NCBI RefSeq assembly: GCF_017874215.1
Contig: NZ_JAGGLB010000003.1
Coordinates: 248,001-312,000 of the forward strand
Length of the DNA stretch: 64,000 nucleotides
Source: Paenibacillus eucommiae
GTDB taxonomy: Bacteria > Bacillota > Bacilli > Paenibacillales > NBRC-103111
Direction of reading: 5' to 3'
The notes beneath the pieces were generated by a model. It worked only from the letters and a program-made list of their open reading frames with translations, had not been told where the DNA came from and ran no database searches. This document shows positions 1-8,530 of the stretch, in pieces. Every line of letters begins with the position of its first letter. Within the stretch, counting starts at the first letter, position 1. A program made the translations under genes and the position numbers.

Positions 1-91
1 AAATAATCCCCTTGTAAGTGCTTCTCCAACTCTCTACATGAACAATAGCCATACCTTCAGCATCTTTTAAACATGCTTCTCTTATTTTCAC
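1..91 (-). CDS. GNAT acetyltransferase, N-terminal part (runs off the window)
   Basis: Reading leftwards from a GTG at 91, the frame begins V/M-KIREACLKDAEGMA and continues with HVESWRSTYKG, the opening of a GCN5-related N-acetyltransferase (first strand, then the ESW...Y helix typical of the family). An AAGGAG lies about nine bases before the GTG. Only about 30 residues are inside the window, so the acetyl-CoA site and the substrate cannot be judged. The gene lies 30 bp downstream of the AAC(3)-like gene on the same strand and may be co-transcribed with it. Confidence 0.7.
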   Translation of the reverse strand, partial: MKIREACLKDAEGMAIVHVESWRSTYKGII

Positions 92-121
92 ACAGGTCAA
101 CTCCTTATGGATGAAAAGAGA

Positions 122-931
122 TTAAGTACCTCGGTTATTTTCTATCCACTGAACCCCGAAATCGACGAGTTGTCTCTGTGGCATCAGTCGTAGGGTTGCG
201 TCTCCGATTTTGCCGATTTTAACATTATTAGTTTCACGCTCAAAGTCCCTTCCGATTAACTGGAAATCATTTGAATCATAATCGAGATCTCTAAAAGTAA
301 CCCATTCCCTTCTGCCGTTCATCAGGATAGGTGCACCAAACTCCACTTGTTTTTTTCCCGGGTAGTTTGCACGATATTCGGATAAATGCAAAGAAGTGCT
401 GTTGCTATGATCTACCCCAAACAATAAAACCCAACTGTTACAATCAAATATGCGGGCTAGAGGCGAGCTTTCTCCCAGTCCGTTTGCTAGTGGATGTGGA
501 TCGGTAATGAACTGTGCCTTGGGTCCCCTTGCAGCGAATGAAACCTGAGGATGGTCACTGCGCAGTGTGCCGTTTTGTTTGCGAAAGCATTCCGCTACGA
601 CACCCATACCACTCGTTGGAGTCAAGTCACGGTCAAAAACCGGCATTTCTGTCCGGATGATGTCCCACCAATCTTCTGGAACCGGGGGATTTTCCCAACA
701 TGCAGGATCTGATAAATCCACGGATTGAGCTGGCATAATTAAAGTGCCTTCTTCTCCGATTGCTTCTTCGAGTGATATAATAACCGTCTGTGCCCCGCCC
801 ACAATCCAACGATTCAGTGATTTAAGCGAAGAGTGGACAAAGAGATTCATCCCTCTGGCTATTCCCAAATTTGTCAGCTCTTGCACTAGTAAAGAAGGAG
901 TCAGTGGATATTCGGATTCATTTATTTTCAT
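122..931 (-). CDS. AAC(3)-family aminoglycoside N-acetyltransferase (YokD-like)
   Basis: A 269-residue protein of the AAC(3)/YokD family, which transfers an acetyl group from acetyl-CoA to an amine; classical members acetylate N3 of aminoglycosides in the cytosol. Visible marks are the N-terminal LFVHSSLKSL strand, EGTLIMPAQS, the conserved RSDHPQVSFAARG segment and GESSPLAR. Length fits the family (about 260 to 280). The ATG at 931 has AAAGGAG about 12 bases upstream. Chromosomal relatives often have no proven drug activity, so aminoglycoside resistance is an inference only. Confidence 0.85.
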   Translation of the reverse strand: MKINESEYPLTPSLLVQELTNLGIARGMNLFVHSSLKSLNRWIVGGAQTVIISLEEAIGEEGTLIMPAQSVDLSDPACWENPPVPEDWWDIIRTEMPVFDRDLTPTSGMGVVAECFRKQNGTLRSDHPQVSFAARGPKAQFITDPHPLANGLGESSPLARIFDCNSWVLLFGVDHSNSTSLHLSEYRANYPGKKQVEFGAPILMNGRREWVTFRDLDYDSNDFQLIGRDFERETNNVKIGKIGDATLRLMPQRQLVDFGVQWIENNRGT

Positions 932-1313
932 TTACACCAATCACTCCTTTGCTTCCAAATATATCGTTTCCCGTTAAGGTAAAGCCACTTCTAGACTTTG
1001 GCTGGCTTCTATCAACAAACAATAAACATATTTGCCCAGTCAGCAGAAACAATAAAAACAAAGAAAGCACATGATTAACTCCGCTTCTGGAAGTTCTTTT
1101 ATTTTTTAGTAAGTTCCTCTAAACAAAGCTGGCCATACATCTCCAGGATTAGTCTGTTTCCCAATATTGCTCACTCCGACAATCATGCGTTCAGAATATT
1201 GGTGTGTTAATCATTGCTTTTTCGTCTCCCTTATAAGTTTGAGTTGAGTTTATTTATCTGGACAGTGACAAGTTTTCACTGTCCAGATTAGTAAACAATC
1301 GACTGAAAATGCT
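932..1313. other. Intergenic stretch without a recognisable gene
   Basis: About 380 bp between the AAC(3)-like gene and the GyrI-like gene. On the minus strand a short open stretch ends at the stop at 1106-1108 and reads RMIVGVSNIGKQTNPG, then VWPALFRGTY. It looks like the C-terminal end of a lost protein, but I do not recognise the family. The stretch also holds the hairpin at 1258-1286. Confidence 0.3.
1258..1286. repeat. Hairpin CTGGACAGTGA / TCACTGTCCAG, half of it repeated at 1891
   Basis: A perfect 11-bp inverted repeat with a 7-base spacer (1258-1268 with 1276-1286), 28 bp past the stop of the GyrI-like gene. No T-tract follows on either strand, so it is not a standard terminator. The 13-mer CACTGTCCAGATT at 1277-1289 recurs at 1891-1903 on the other side of the gene. 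Confidence 0.6.
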
Positions 1314-1832
1314 CTATAATGCTTTCTTCACCGGAATCCATAATTCCTCAAAGTATTTACCATCGGGTGTAGTATAGTAAATTTCCATATTTGGCCCGAT
1401 TGCATGGTCATAATCGGAGGATCGGAGCCATTCGCTATTCGCTTGTTTGAATAGAATGGGGATTTCCGCACCTATCTGGTCTGTTTTTTCACTTCTGAAT
1501 ACTGCCCAGGTGGTTTTCGGAATCTGCACGACTTTAAACCCTGTTATGTTATTGTCTGGCTTTTTCAATGCGCAAATCAAGTAATGGTAGGTATTGTCGC
1601 CCAGATCGGAATAACCACATACCGCATTTATCACAAAGCTTCCATCCTCGAGTGGAAGACCACGACCATCTGGGTAACGCGCTCCTCCTGCAGCCTCAAA
1701 TAATTTTTCGTAGTTGCCGTTTTTACGGCACTCGTCCCAAAAAACCGGAATTTTCTCGGTTTCATCGAGTCTGAAATTTCGTTCAATACCAAAAACTTCA
1801 AACGCTCCTCTTTCTTCAATCCGCCAATTCAT
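1314..1832 (-). CDS. GyrI-like / AraC-effector-binding-domain protein
   Basis: A free-standing small-molecule-binding domain of the GyrI/AraC_E_bind (SOUL-like) fold, about 172 residues. Support: MNWRIEERGAFEVFGIER at the start, a DGSFVINAVCGYS core, then ALKKPDN, VQIPKTTWAVF and a closing EIYYTTPDGKYFEELWIPV strand, the usual ending of this domain. The start chosen is the ATG at 1832 because AAAGGAG sits about nine bases upstream; a longer frame lacks this. There is no HTH, so it probably binds or sequesters a ligand rather than DNA. The target is unknown. Confidence 0.75.
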   Translation of the reverse strand: MNWRIEERGAFEVFGIERNFRLDETEKIPVFWDECRKNGNYEKLFEAAGGARYPDGRGLPLEDGSFVINAVCGYSDLGDNTYHYLICALKKPDNNITGFKVVQIPKTTWAVFRSEKTDQIGAEIPILFKQANSEWLRSSDYDHAIGPNMEIYYTTPDGKYFEELWIPVKKAL

Positions 1833-1944
1833 AGCCTGAACTCCTTTGATTTTATTTTGGAAAGTAAGCACTTTTTCAATAAGAACTGCTCACTGTCCAG
1901 ATTTATCAATTCAACATACATTCAATATTTCCTTCCAATTTTTG

Positions 1945-1968
1945 TAACTAATCTGCCGTTAGCTCAAC
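1945..1968. repeat. Half copy (left arm) of the intergenic TTGAACTAA...CGTTAG repeat
   Basis: Reads AACTAATCTGCCGTTAGCTC, matching the left arm of the repeat copies at 4403, 10392 and 13816. It covers the stop codon of the transposase remnant, which therefore ends on repeat sequence. Confidence 0.55.
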
Positions 1969-2416
1969 AGTAAGCCATCCGTCGAAGTCTGGCATTCGTA
2001 TCCTTCACAGAAAACAGGCATGAGGACACCAACATGTTTTTCTTATTCGACGCTGTGTTCTCATATTCCTTACTGTCGAGATAGCGGAACCACGCCAGGT
2101 AATGCACCGAATACTTGGTTGCTACTACGTTGAAGCGGTCAATCCATTTCGACTGTACCTTGAAATGCTTCGGTCGGAACCTGTTTAAGCGCAGCGAGAA
2201 TCTTATGCGCCAGTAAAAGAGGGTCACGAATGAAACCTCTTCATACATCAGTTCGGCACATTTCCGCAGCGAAAATCCTTCTTGCTCTTGAATTTCATCA
2301 ATCACTCGGGTAGGAGCTGCCGCACCTTTGGTTTCCGACTGCAAGAAGCGAATAAGCTTCTGCTTGTCCCGATTATCCAAGCTCTTAGCAAGTCTAATTA
2401 GTTCTTTCAGATCCAT
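1964..2416 (-). pseudogene. Remnant of an IS1595-type transposase with internal deletion
   Basis: A 150-residue frame in which two ends of a transposase are joined. The first half reads MDLKELIRLAKSLDNRDKQK and runs to VSFVTLFYWR, resembling the ISYVTLFYWRHK segment of IS1595-family (ISXO2-like) transposases. The second half (VVATKYSVHYLAWFRYLDS, then NKKNMLVSSCLF) resembles their C-terminal tail. The whole catalytic DDE core, some 150 or more residues, is missing, so it cannot be active. Its stop codon comes from the intergenic repeat. No terminal inverted repeats could be confirmed. Confidence 0.6.
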
Positions 2417-2509
2417 AGGGTATCAGCTCCGAGCAAATGATTACCTTTATTATAGAACAAATGTTCGCTATCTTCAAATATCAACAATGAAGGTTAACAT
2501 AGCCTTGAT

Positions 2510-2562
2510 AAAAAAAAGACCCGCAGGAGGGACATTTGTTTAAAATGTCCAACTTGCGGGTC
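2510..2562 (-). terminator. Intrinsic terminator of the sigma/anti-sigma operon
   Basis: GACCCGCA (2518-2525) pairs with TGCGGGTC (2555-2562), and inside it GGACATTT pairs with AAATGTCC. On the minus strand a run of seven T follows (plus-strand AAAAAAA just left of 2518). It lies about 70 bp beyond the stop of the anti-sigma gene. Confidence 0.85.
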
Positions 2563-2630
2563 ACCGTTCAGAAACGTGATCGTTTTTGGTTCTGGATTAT
2601 CCAACTGTTCTATGCATACACCTTGACTTG

Positions 2631-3686
2631 TTATTTATTCGAGGGTGCTTCAGTTTTGTGTTCAATAACTTGCAATACTTTTGGTTCAATAGCTTTTAAC
2701 ATTTGTTCATTTGAACGATTACTTTTAGGAACATCGCCAATATTTTCACCTTGAATTTGTGCATCAACCTGTGTTTGAGCAATAACATCAATCACTTGTT
2801 GTTTAGAGATATTTTTAGATGCTGCAATCTCTACAACAGATTTACCTGTTGCTAATTCTTGTTTTAATTCTGCAGGGCTAATTTTTAGTAAAGAAAACAG
2901 TTTTGCATCATTTAAGAAGTTATCAGCAAAATAATCAGGCTTACCATTTGTAGAGAAGAAACCTTCTACTTTCATGTTTGAAGGTGTAGTTTCACCTCCG
3001 ATCAGAGAAACGCTGCTTGTATTGCCCTGAACAAATACCTGGTAGAACGGTGTATTTGATCCCTTCTTGGTGTAATTCAACATAAACGTTTTCTGATCCG
3101 GGTTCTCCATTTGCTCCATAGCAAACTCGTACTCTTCGATGCTACCATACATTTTATTAAGCAGATCATCTACCTTAGACTTAATTTCCTGATCGGTTAA
3201 AGCAGTGAGCGGCTTCTCCTTAGGCTCCCAATTCTCTTGAATTACGTGTTCAATCGTACCTGTAATACCGTTTGTATGAAGGGTAATCTTTTTTCCCATT
3301 GCCCCTTTTTCTTGCAGTGTGATGCTTGTTTGGACACCTTGAACGTTGCTTGCCTCGATAATCTCGAACGATTTTGTTTCGGGAAATGCGCTATACACCT
3401 TCTCAAGTGCTGCTTTGCCAACCTCATCCGTCTTGACTTGTTCGACAGTCATTGGTGTTCTTGTAAGCATTTCAATCAGGGTAGGGGCTGCAAATGCTGC
3501 AGTTGGAATCAAAATGGCAGCAGCAACTATTCCACCAATTAATCTTTTTTTCATGGTTTTTTCGCTCCTTTTTCGTTGCAAATATTGAGAATAGGATTGT
3601 TCTATTCGTTTGGTAATGGCCGGAGGGCATTCCATAGATTCTGCTTCTATGTGCAGATGTTCACGGATTTTGCGTTCAATAGTCAT
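2631..3686 (-). CDS. Membrane anti-sigma factor-like protein partnering the adjacent ECF sigma factor
   Basis: A 351-residue protein: about 45 cytosolic residues, one membrane segment at about 47-68 (LIGGIVAAAILIPTAAFAA), then a large extracytoplasmic part. Residues about 265-310 (LLKISPAELKQELATGKSVV and onward) form the helical unit seen in several Bacillales surface proteins (DUF2680-like). The start overlaps the end of the sigma gene by 11 bp, the usual sign of a sigma/anti-sigma pair. The expected role is to hold the sigma factor at the membrane until an unknown envelope signal. No zinc-binding HxxxCxxC motif is visible, so it is not a ZAS-type anti-sigma. Confidence 0.7.
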   Translation of the reverse strand: MTIERKIREHLHIEAESMECPPAITKRIEQSYSQYLQRKRSEKTMKKRLIGGIVAAAILIPTAAFAAPTLIEMLTRTPMTVEQVKTDEVGKAALEKVYSAFPETKSFEIIEASNVQGVQTSITLQEKGAMGKKITLHTNGITGTIEHVIQENWEPKEKPLTALTDQEIKSKVDDLLNKMYGSIEEYEFAMEQMENPDQKTFMLNYTKKGSNTPFYQVFVQGNTSSVSLIGGETTPSNMKVEGFFSTNGKPDYFADNFLNDAKLFSLLKISPAELKQELATGKSVVEIAASKNISKQQVIDVIAQTQVDAQIQGENIGDVPKSNRSNEQMLKAIEPKVLQVIEHKTEAPSNK

Positions 3687-4251
3687 TGATCTTTTCCATC
3701 CTCTCTGGGGGGAGATTCCTTAAGTTTTTTCGAAGCGCCTGGAGACCTGCATGATATCTGGACTTGACTGTTCCCAGTGGAATATCGAGCAATGTCGCGG
3801 TTTCCTCAAGCGTGTAGTCGTGAAAAAAGCGGAGGATAACAACCGTACGCTGTTTGTCTGTCAGTTTTCGGATTGCCTGCGATATCATTGGGTCCGTCCC
3901 ATCCATCAACACAGTAGGTTGATCCCAATGAGACTCTTCCCGGGAGAATGCACGGATGCGTTCAAAAATTCGGAATCTCCGCCAGCTCTTGACCCGAAAT
4001 CTCTGCACTTGACGGATTACCAAGCCGTGTAGCCAGAAGTGGAAAGGTCGGTTCGTATCGTAGTTAGCAAGCGAGGTCCACATTTGCATATAGATCTCAT
4101 TCATGACATCTTCCCGATCCTGCCGATGATCCACAAGAAAGGAAACTGTCCGGTAGACGTCCTGATGGGTGGCATCATAAATCGTATGAAACGCCTGTTG
4201 ATTACCATCTTTCATTTTTGTGAGTAATTGGTACATATATTCACTTTGCAT
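3676..4251 (-). CDS. ECF-type RNA polymerase sigma factor
   Basis: A 191-residue sigma-70 family protein with only regions 2 and 4. Region 2 spans about residues 20-85 (AFHTIYDATHQDVYRTVSFL, then DREDVMNEIYMQMWTSL). Region 4 spans about 125-180, with LTDKQRTVVILRFFHDYTLE and the HTH ETATLLDIPLGTVKSRYH. It would direct RNA polymerase to envelope-stress-type promoters when released by the overlapping anti-sigma gene. Its own regulon cannot be read from the window, and it was not assigned to a named Bacillus sigma. Confidence 0.9.
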   Translation of the reverse strand: MQSEYMYQLLTKMKDGNQQAFHTIYDATHQDVYRTVSFLVDHRQDREDVMNEIYMQMWTSLANYDTNRPFHFWLHGLVIRQVQRFRVKSWRRFRIFERIRAFSREESHWDQPTVLMDGTDPMISQAIRKLTDKQRTVVILRFFHDYTLEETATLLDIPLGTVKSRYHAGLQALRKNLRNLPPERMEKINDY

Positions 4252-4402
4252 TCAGAGGGCCCTCCTGAGTAAGCTTACACCCTATATTGTCTCTATCTCA
4301 AAAAAAGGTTCGGTTCTTTATATTTTTTTTTCAAAAGGTTGAGTTTTGGCGGCCAAAATCTTCCCTTTTATCCCAACATCCATATCCTTTTCCACTAAGC
4401 CT

Positions 4403-4516
4403 CTAAACTATCCTACCCTGTAGCTTAATAAAAAAACAAGGAGTAGCTGCCGCGGCAGACTGCACCTTGTTTTGTGTTCAATTAACGTTTATAAATTATA
4501 ATCTGTTAGTTGCAGG
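4403..4516. repeat. Complete intergenic repeat (arm, GC hairpin, arm); terminator on minus strand
   Basis: Left arm AAACTATCCTACCCTGTAGC at 4405-4424. The centre (about 4436-4470) is a hairpin ACAAGG...CCTTGT around the palindrome CTGCCGCGGCAG. The right arm holds TGTTCAATTAACG and CTGTTAGTTGCA. On the minus strand the hairpin is followed by seven T, so it can end minus-strand transcripts. Related copies are at 8531, 10392, 13816, 14811, 16448 and 17171. Confidence 0.75.
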
Positions 4517-4565
4517 TTATCTTTATTTTCTCTTGTGCTTGCCTTCTTTCCCAATCTGTCTATTC

Positions 4566-5432
4566 TTAAAGCCCATTCAAGAGCAATCCGAGCCTGTCTA
4601 AATTTTGTTCATTCGCTTCTTCACAAATGGGTTTGAGTTTATTGAATTCTTCCAGTGTTTCAAAAGTTTGCTGAAAGGTAATCTCTGTCCCACCGTCAAC
4701 TTCCTTGAATGTGAAAGTCAGGGTGAAATAGGGTCTGGATTCGTGCCGAAGCACAATGCACTCAGGCCCGATTTCATGAAAAACGTTTCGGTTCGGGAAG
4801 TCGGTTCCGTCAGGACCATGCATTGTAAATTCCCAGACGCCTCCGGGTTTTAGATCAAATGTGTGGAAAGTATTCGTGAACCCATCAGGACCCCACCACT
4901 GGGCAAGTAGTTCCGGCTCGGCCCAAGCCCGATAGACCAAATTTTGAGGGGCTGCAAGCTTCCGTCGAGATATGAGTTCAAAGGTAGCTGAATTACTTTC
5001 CCCAAGTGATTTTCCGAGAAGATCCAACATTTCCTTCGTTCCATGCTCACGTTGTTCCGGCGTATCATGACCGTCCAAAAATGTTCCCTGCTCTGTAAAA
5101 ACCAATTTAGTGCCCTCGCTGGTTGGGAGCAATTCAATGGTCGCAATGGAAACTGATATTCGGATTTCATCTTGGTCCAAACTGTACGAATACACCAGTC
5201 GTTCATTGGGCACGATTTCCTGGTAATTAGCTTCAAAGGCAAAGACAGGTCCTCCTGCAGGGCCACCCTGACTATATTCTCGACCCCCAACGCGGAAGTC
5301 GAAGACCTCAGCAGGTTGAAACCAGCGCGCTTTTGCGCTCCGGTCCGACCATGCCGCAAATACGCGTTCCGGCGTGGCACGATAAATACGTTCAATTTGA
5401 AATGTAGAGTGAGTAGTAAATCGTGGTTTCAT
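4566..5432 (-). CDS. Tandem SRPBCC (AHSA1-type) domain protein
   Basis: 288 residues made of two START/SRPBCC domains of the AHSA1-like kind (Pfam AHSA1). The first covers about 10-145 (IYRATPERVFAAWSD ... RWFQPAEVFDFRVGG ... LVFTEQGTFLDGHDTPEQR), the second about 155-285 (AAPQNLVYRAWAEPELLAQW, then HTFDLKPGGVWEFTMHGPDG). Stand-alone members are about 140-160 residues, so this is a duplication and fusion. The fold binds hydrophobic ligands, and the actual ligand is unknown. It lies 18 bp downstream of a MerR regulator on the same strand, so the regulator probably controls it. Confidence 0.8.
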   Translation of the reverse strand: MKPRFTTHSTFQIERIYRATPERVFAAWSDRSAKARWFQPAEVFDFRVGGREYSQGGPAGGPVFAFEANYQEIVPNERLVYSYSLDQDEIRISVSIATIELLPTSEGTKLVFTEQGTFLDGHDTPEQREHGTKEMLDLLGKSLGESNSATFELISRRKLAAPQNLVYRAWAEPELLAQWWGPDGFTNTFHTFDLKPGGVWEFTMHGPDGTDFPNRNVFHEIGPECIVLRHESRPYFTLTFTFKEVDGGTEITFQQTFETLEEFNKLKPICEEANEQNLDRLGLLLNGL

Positions 5433-5450
5433 AATGTGAACCTCCCAAAT

Positions 5451-5930
5451 TTATGTCAAATTATTATTTAAAAAATCGCCAAGCTGATCAAAATGGTGTT
5501 CCCATTTCAGCCGATGTTCAATGATATACTTTTCGTGGCCCGTCTTCATTATTTCCAGTAGTGAAATAAATTCATCAACGGAAGGCGGCTCCTGATGGTT
5601 CATTCGCTCGGCCACGTGTTCTAGTTCGGCCAGAAGCTTCTGTTGGGTTTTTATATTTTGCCGGACCCGTTCAATCTGAATGGCCACGATGTCAGACGGT
5701 GTATATGTATGTCCCTGAAGCACCGACTGAATTTCTTCAAGCGATAAGCCCAAGTCTTTTAGAGACAAGATTTGCAGCAACCGTCTAATATCGGCTTCGT
5801 TATACAATCGATGACCGGAATCGGAATACCCTGACGGTGAAAATAAGCCGATCTGATCGTAATACCGCAGGGTTCGGACGGTAAGTCCAGTTAATTTGGC
5901 AAGATCTCCTACCTTCCAATGCGACTGCAT
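5451..5930 (-). CDS. MerR-family transcriptional regulator
   Basis: 159 residues. The N-terminal winged HTH (about 4-72) carries WKVGDLAKLTGLTVRTLRYY and the wing DSGHRLYNEADIRRL. A coiled-coil dimerisation helix follows (about 75-115), then a short C-terminal effector region without conserved cysteines, so a metal sensor is unlikely. It is the first gene of a two-gene unit with the SRPBCC protein. Confidence 0.88.
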   Translation of the reverse strand: MQSHWKVGDLAKLTGLTVRTLRYYDQIGLFSPSGYSDSGHRLYNEADIRRLLQILSLKDLGLSLEEIQSVLQGHTYTPSDIVAIQIERVRQNIKTQQKLLAELEHVAERMNHQEPPSVDEFISLLEIMKTGHEKYIIEHRLKWEHHFDQLGDFLNNNLT

Positions 5931-6012
5931 AATCCACTCCTTTCTTTGGCGCTAGCTGATTACCGGTGTTTTTAGTTTAGAACATGACGTTACGTAAGGT
6001 GCAAGAGGGATT

Positions 6013-7221
6013 TTATATTGAGATATGATTTTGAATTTTATAATCGAAAATATCATCAACAGCTTGATCGTACCCACCTGATTTTCGAAAGGATTCCTTA
6101 ATATTTGCAACAGCTTTCTTGATCGATCTTAGGGTTAACACATGATCTACGGCTTCACGAAGTTGATTTGCAGTCAAGCTGTGCAGCTGTAATTTTATAC
6201 CTGCTCCTATACTGGCGACTTGCCCGGCAATAATCGGCTGATCCGCGCTTTGCGGGATTACAATTAACGGAACCCCGTAATAGAGACCTTCATGTGTACT
6301 GTTCATTCCACCATGCGTAATAAATAACTTAGTGTACTGCAGCACATCTGTTTGTGGAACATAATTGTTTACAATGAAGTTTTTGGGGATTTCCCCTAAA
6401 TCAGAAGTTTGAGCTTTATTCCCAATAGACATGACAATCGTATGATCAGTGTTCCCTAATGCCTCAAAACAAAGCTTGTAGAAATCAATTGTTTGGTTAA
6501 AGACAGTACCCAGTGAAATGTAAATGGAGTCTTTACCCTTGATTGCAGCAAAATCGAAGTTTTCTTGAGTTAATCGTGAAGAGATGGACGGACCTACAAA
6601 TTTATAGGTTTGGTCGAATGTTTCTCCATAAGGCTGAAACTCCCTAGTTGTATAAACGATTGTAAGTGGTGCAGGATTACAAAACACTTCGTAAGGAGAA
6701 TGGATCTCCACACCATACTTTTCCTGTATCATTAACGTCAGACTTTGAAATTTGTCGTTTATAGGTTTAACTATTTCTTTAGGGACTTTTATAGAAAATT
6801 GTTCCAACATTTTATCGAATGATTCTTTTGTCTGCGCAAAAGAAGTACAAGAGTTGATTGCAGGAAGCTTTAGGATTTGAGCAAGTATACGTCCACAACC
6901 AAACATGGAATCATGTATGATGTAATCAAAATGCTCTCCTTTGATCTTTTCAAGAACGCTTGGTATGACTATATCTGCCGTAAGTAAAAGACCGTTGATT
7001 CTTTCGAGTAAATAGTCTCTTCCACCTGAGATAAAGGCTTTTATAAATTTTTGATCGTCAAAAGTTCGTACTGAAGCTCCCGTCTTCTCCATACGCTCTC
7101 TAAAAGCTTCTATAGAAAAGTATACTACCTCTTCTCCACGCGAAATAAGCTCTTGCACAACTCCGATAGTTGGATTGATATGTCCCTCTGATCCACCATT
7201 AATAAATAAAACACGCGCCAT
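6013..7221 (-). CDS. MGT-family glycosyltransferase (GT1, YjiC/YdhE-like)
   Basis: 402 residues of a GT-B fold UDP-sugar glycosyltransferase of the macrolide/natural-product type. The N-terminal half opens RVLFINGGSEGHINPTIGVV. The donor half has YISLGTVFNQ, VPQTDVLQYTKLFITHGGMN, then STHEGLYYGVPLIVIPQSAD and DQPIIAGQV, the usual nucleotide-sugar signature. Such enzymes put a sugar on hydroxyls of macrolides, flavonoids or other small molecules in the cytosol. The start at 7221 was chosen over a GTG at 7230 because TAAGGAG sits eight bases before this ATG but abuts the GTG. Confidence 0.88.
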   Translation of the reverse strand: MARVLFINGGSEGHINPTIGVVQELISRGEEVVYFSIEAFRERMEKTGASVRTFDDQKFIKAFISGGRDYLLERINGLLLTADIVIPSVLEKIKGEHFDYIIHDSMFGCGRILAQILKLPAINSCTSFAQTKESFDKMLEQFSIKVPKEIVKPINDKFQSLTLMIQEKYGVEIHSPYEVFCNPAPLTIVYTTREFQPYGETFDQTYKFVGPSISSRLTQENFDFAAIKGKDSIYISLGTVFNQTIDFYKLCFEALGNTDHTIVMSIGNKAQTSDLGEIPKNFIVNNYVPQTDVLQYTKLFITHGGMNSTHEGLYYGVPLIVIPQSADQPIIAGQVASIGAGIKLQLHSLTANQLREAVDHVLTLRSIKKAVANIKESFRKSGGYDQAVDDIFDYKIQNHISI

Positions 7222-7399
7222 TTCTACCACTCCTTAGGTATACTGTTCTCTAAATTGTGTAAGAGTAAAGGGCACTTCCCATACATCTATTGAATCAAAA
7301 AAAGGAATCAAATATATCATAGTACAATACTTGAAAATCTCAAAGCTTTAATCACTATACGTTTCCTCTATTCTACCAAGAATCACTATTATTGAAATG

Positions 7400-7408
7400 T
7401 GATATAAT
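7400..7408 (+). promoter_or_regulatory. Extended -10 promoter of the MORN-repeat gene
   Basis: TG-A-TATAAT, a perfect -10 hexamer with the extended TGn element, 31 bp before the GTG start. No good -35 is seen, as is common with extended -10 promoters. Confidence 0.6.
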
Positions 7409-7438
7409 TAACAAAAAGCTGATTATAGGAGGGAAATC

Positions 7439-7720
7439 GTGGAAAATGAAAAATGTGACTTGATACACCCAAACGGTGTCAAGGAAAAGAAGCTGGAAGT
7501 GATTGATGGATGCACGATCAAGTACCATGCAAACGGAAAAACAATTTGGTCAAAGGGAAAAATGATGGATGATAAGCCAGAAGGCTATTGGGAATGGTAT
7601 CGTGTTGATGGAACAATAAAGCGATCAGGGTATTTTGACATGGGCGAACCTGTTGGTGAGTGGGTCACCTATGACGGCCAAGGCAATAAACACAAAACTA
7701 CAATTCGTGATAATGGATAA
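7439..7720 (+). CDS. MORN-repeat / YwqK-family small protein
   Basis: 93 residues with three MORN-like strands (IKYHANGKTIWSKGKMMDDK, PEGYWEWYRVDGTIKRSGYF, GEPVGEWVTYDGQG). In databases this layout is called the YwqK-family antitoxin, named for a gene of the B. subtilis YeeF/YwqJ toxin loci. No LXG toxin gene is adjacent, so an antitoxin role is not supported here. The start is GTG with AGGAGGG five bases before. It is one of few plus-strand genes in the left part. Confidence 0.75.
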   Translation: MENEKCDLIHPNGVKEKKLEVIDGCTIKYHANGKTIWSKGKMMDDKPEGYWEWYRVDGTIKRSGYFDMGEPVGEWVTYDGQGNKHKTTIRDNG

Positions 7721-7825
7721 AATGACAGAGAAAGATGCTATCCCTTACCCATTTTAGAGCAATGATAATTTAGGTGAACTCCAGCCCTAAGCAGCTTGAA
7801 CTTTAATTCGGTGCCTAGTTCAACC

Positions 7826-8003
7826 TTACGGCATTGCTTTTGAATAATATATGTCAGTACGCGGGCCCGTTTCAACGACTCTTCTCTTCTTGAACATTAT
7901 CTGCATGCCTTTAAGGTGCTCGAAAAGCCTCTGCCCCTCACCAAGCAAAATAGGCATAATGCCAATTTGCAATTCATCCACGACTGAGCTGCGGTTTCTT
8001 TTA
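7826..8003 (-). pseudogene. C-terminal fragment of a DHFR/RibD-C-type reductase
   Basis: The minus-strand frame reads VVDELQIGIMPILLGEGQRL, then FEHLKGMQIMFKKRRV, ending ...YYSKAMP and a stop at 7826-7828. The DEL...I.P.LLG.G..LF pattern is the C-terminal third of dihydrofolate-reductase-like RibD_C proteins (YyaP/YwjB type). The first roughly 120 residues are gone, so it is a truncated relic. Confidence 0.65.
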
Positions 8004-8169
8004 ATTTGCTCTTTTTAGAATATGACTTAATGTCGCAATGCCCTTCGTCTCCAGTTATATTAACTTCCTTTCAGCTTAATACATGGAGAGATGCATTCAA
8101 CTATCGTTTCGCGTTTGTTCAACAACGAGAAACAATCTACTTCGATAACCCTGTTTGGTGTTTGATTAT

Positions 8170-8471
8170 GAACCCCACCAACAGGTTTACATACGAAGTC
8201 AAACATAACTTGCGTAGGAACATCAGTCACACCATCATACCATTTAAAAATCCCTGTATTCGAATAGACACCAATTAAGTTGCTAACCGTGGTGTCTATT
8301 CCGCTTTCCTATTTGATTTCACGAATCAAAGCATCCATTAGATTTTTCTCCAACTTCCACTTGTCCACCAGGGTAAACCCAACCACCGTCACGAGTTTTT
8401 ACTAAAAGGATATTTCCTTCCCCATCTTCCACAAATCCACCTGCGGCTACGATATGTGCTGGAAATGACAT
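8170..8471 (-). pseudogene. NUDIX hydrolase pseudogene, decayed duplicate of the gene at 13266-13748
   Basis: From an ATG at 8471 with AGGAGG seven bases upstream, the frame reads MSFPAHIVAAGGFVEDGEGN and LLVKTRDGGWVYPGGQVEVG, closely like the intact NUDIX protein at 13266-13748. One extra A in an A-run near 8350 shifts the frame in the NUDIX box, and an in-frame TAG follows where the intact gene has a glutamate of REIQEE. Downstream the match resumes (LIGVYSNTGIFKWYDGVTD) and is lost after KPVGG. Confidence 0.75.
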
Positions 8472-8530
8472 TTTTGGACCTCCTTATACTGCAATGAATA
8501 TATATTTATTCCACTTCCTTCTTGCACTTC

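Noticed and set aside
7439..7720. Toxin-antitoxin locus at the YwqK-like gene
   Set aside because: No LXG or other toxin gene is adjacent on either side; the name comes from family annotation only.
8006..8278. 90-residue plus-strand frame
   Set aside because: Antisense to the tail of the NUDIX pseudogene; no ribosome site.
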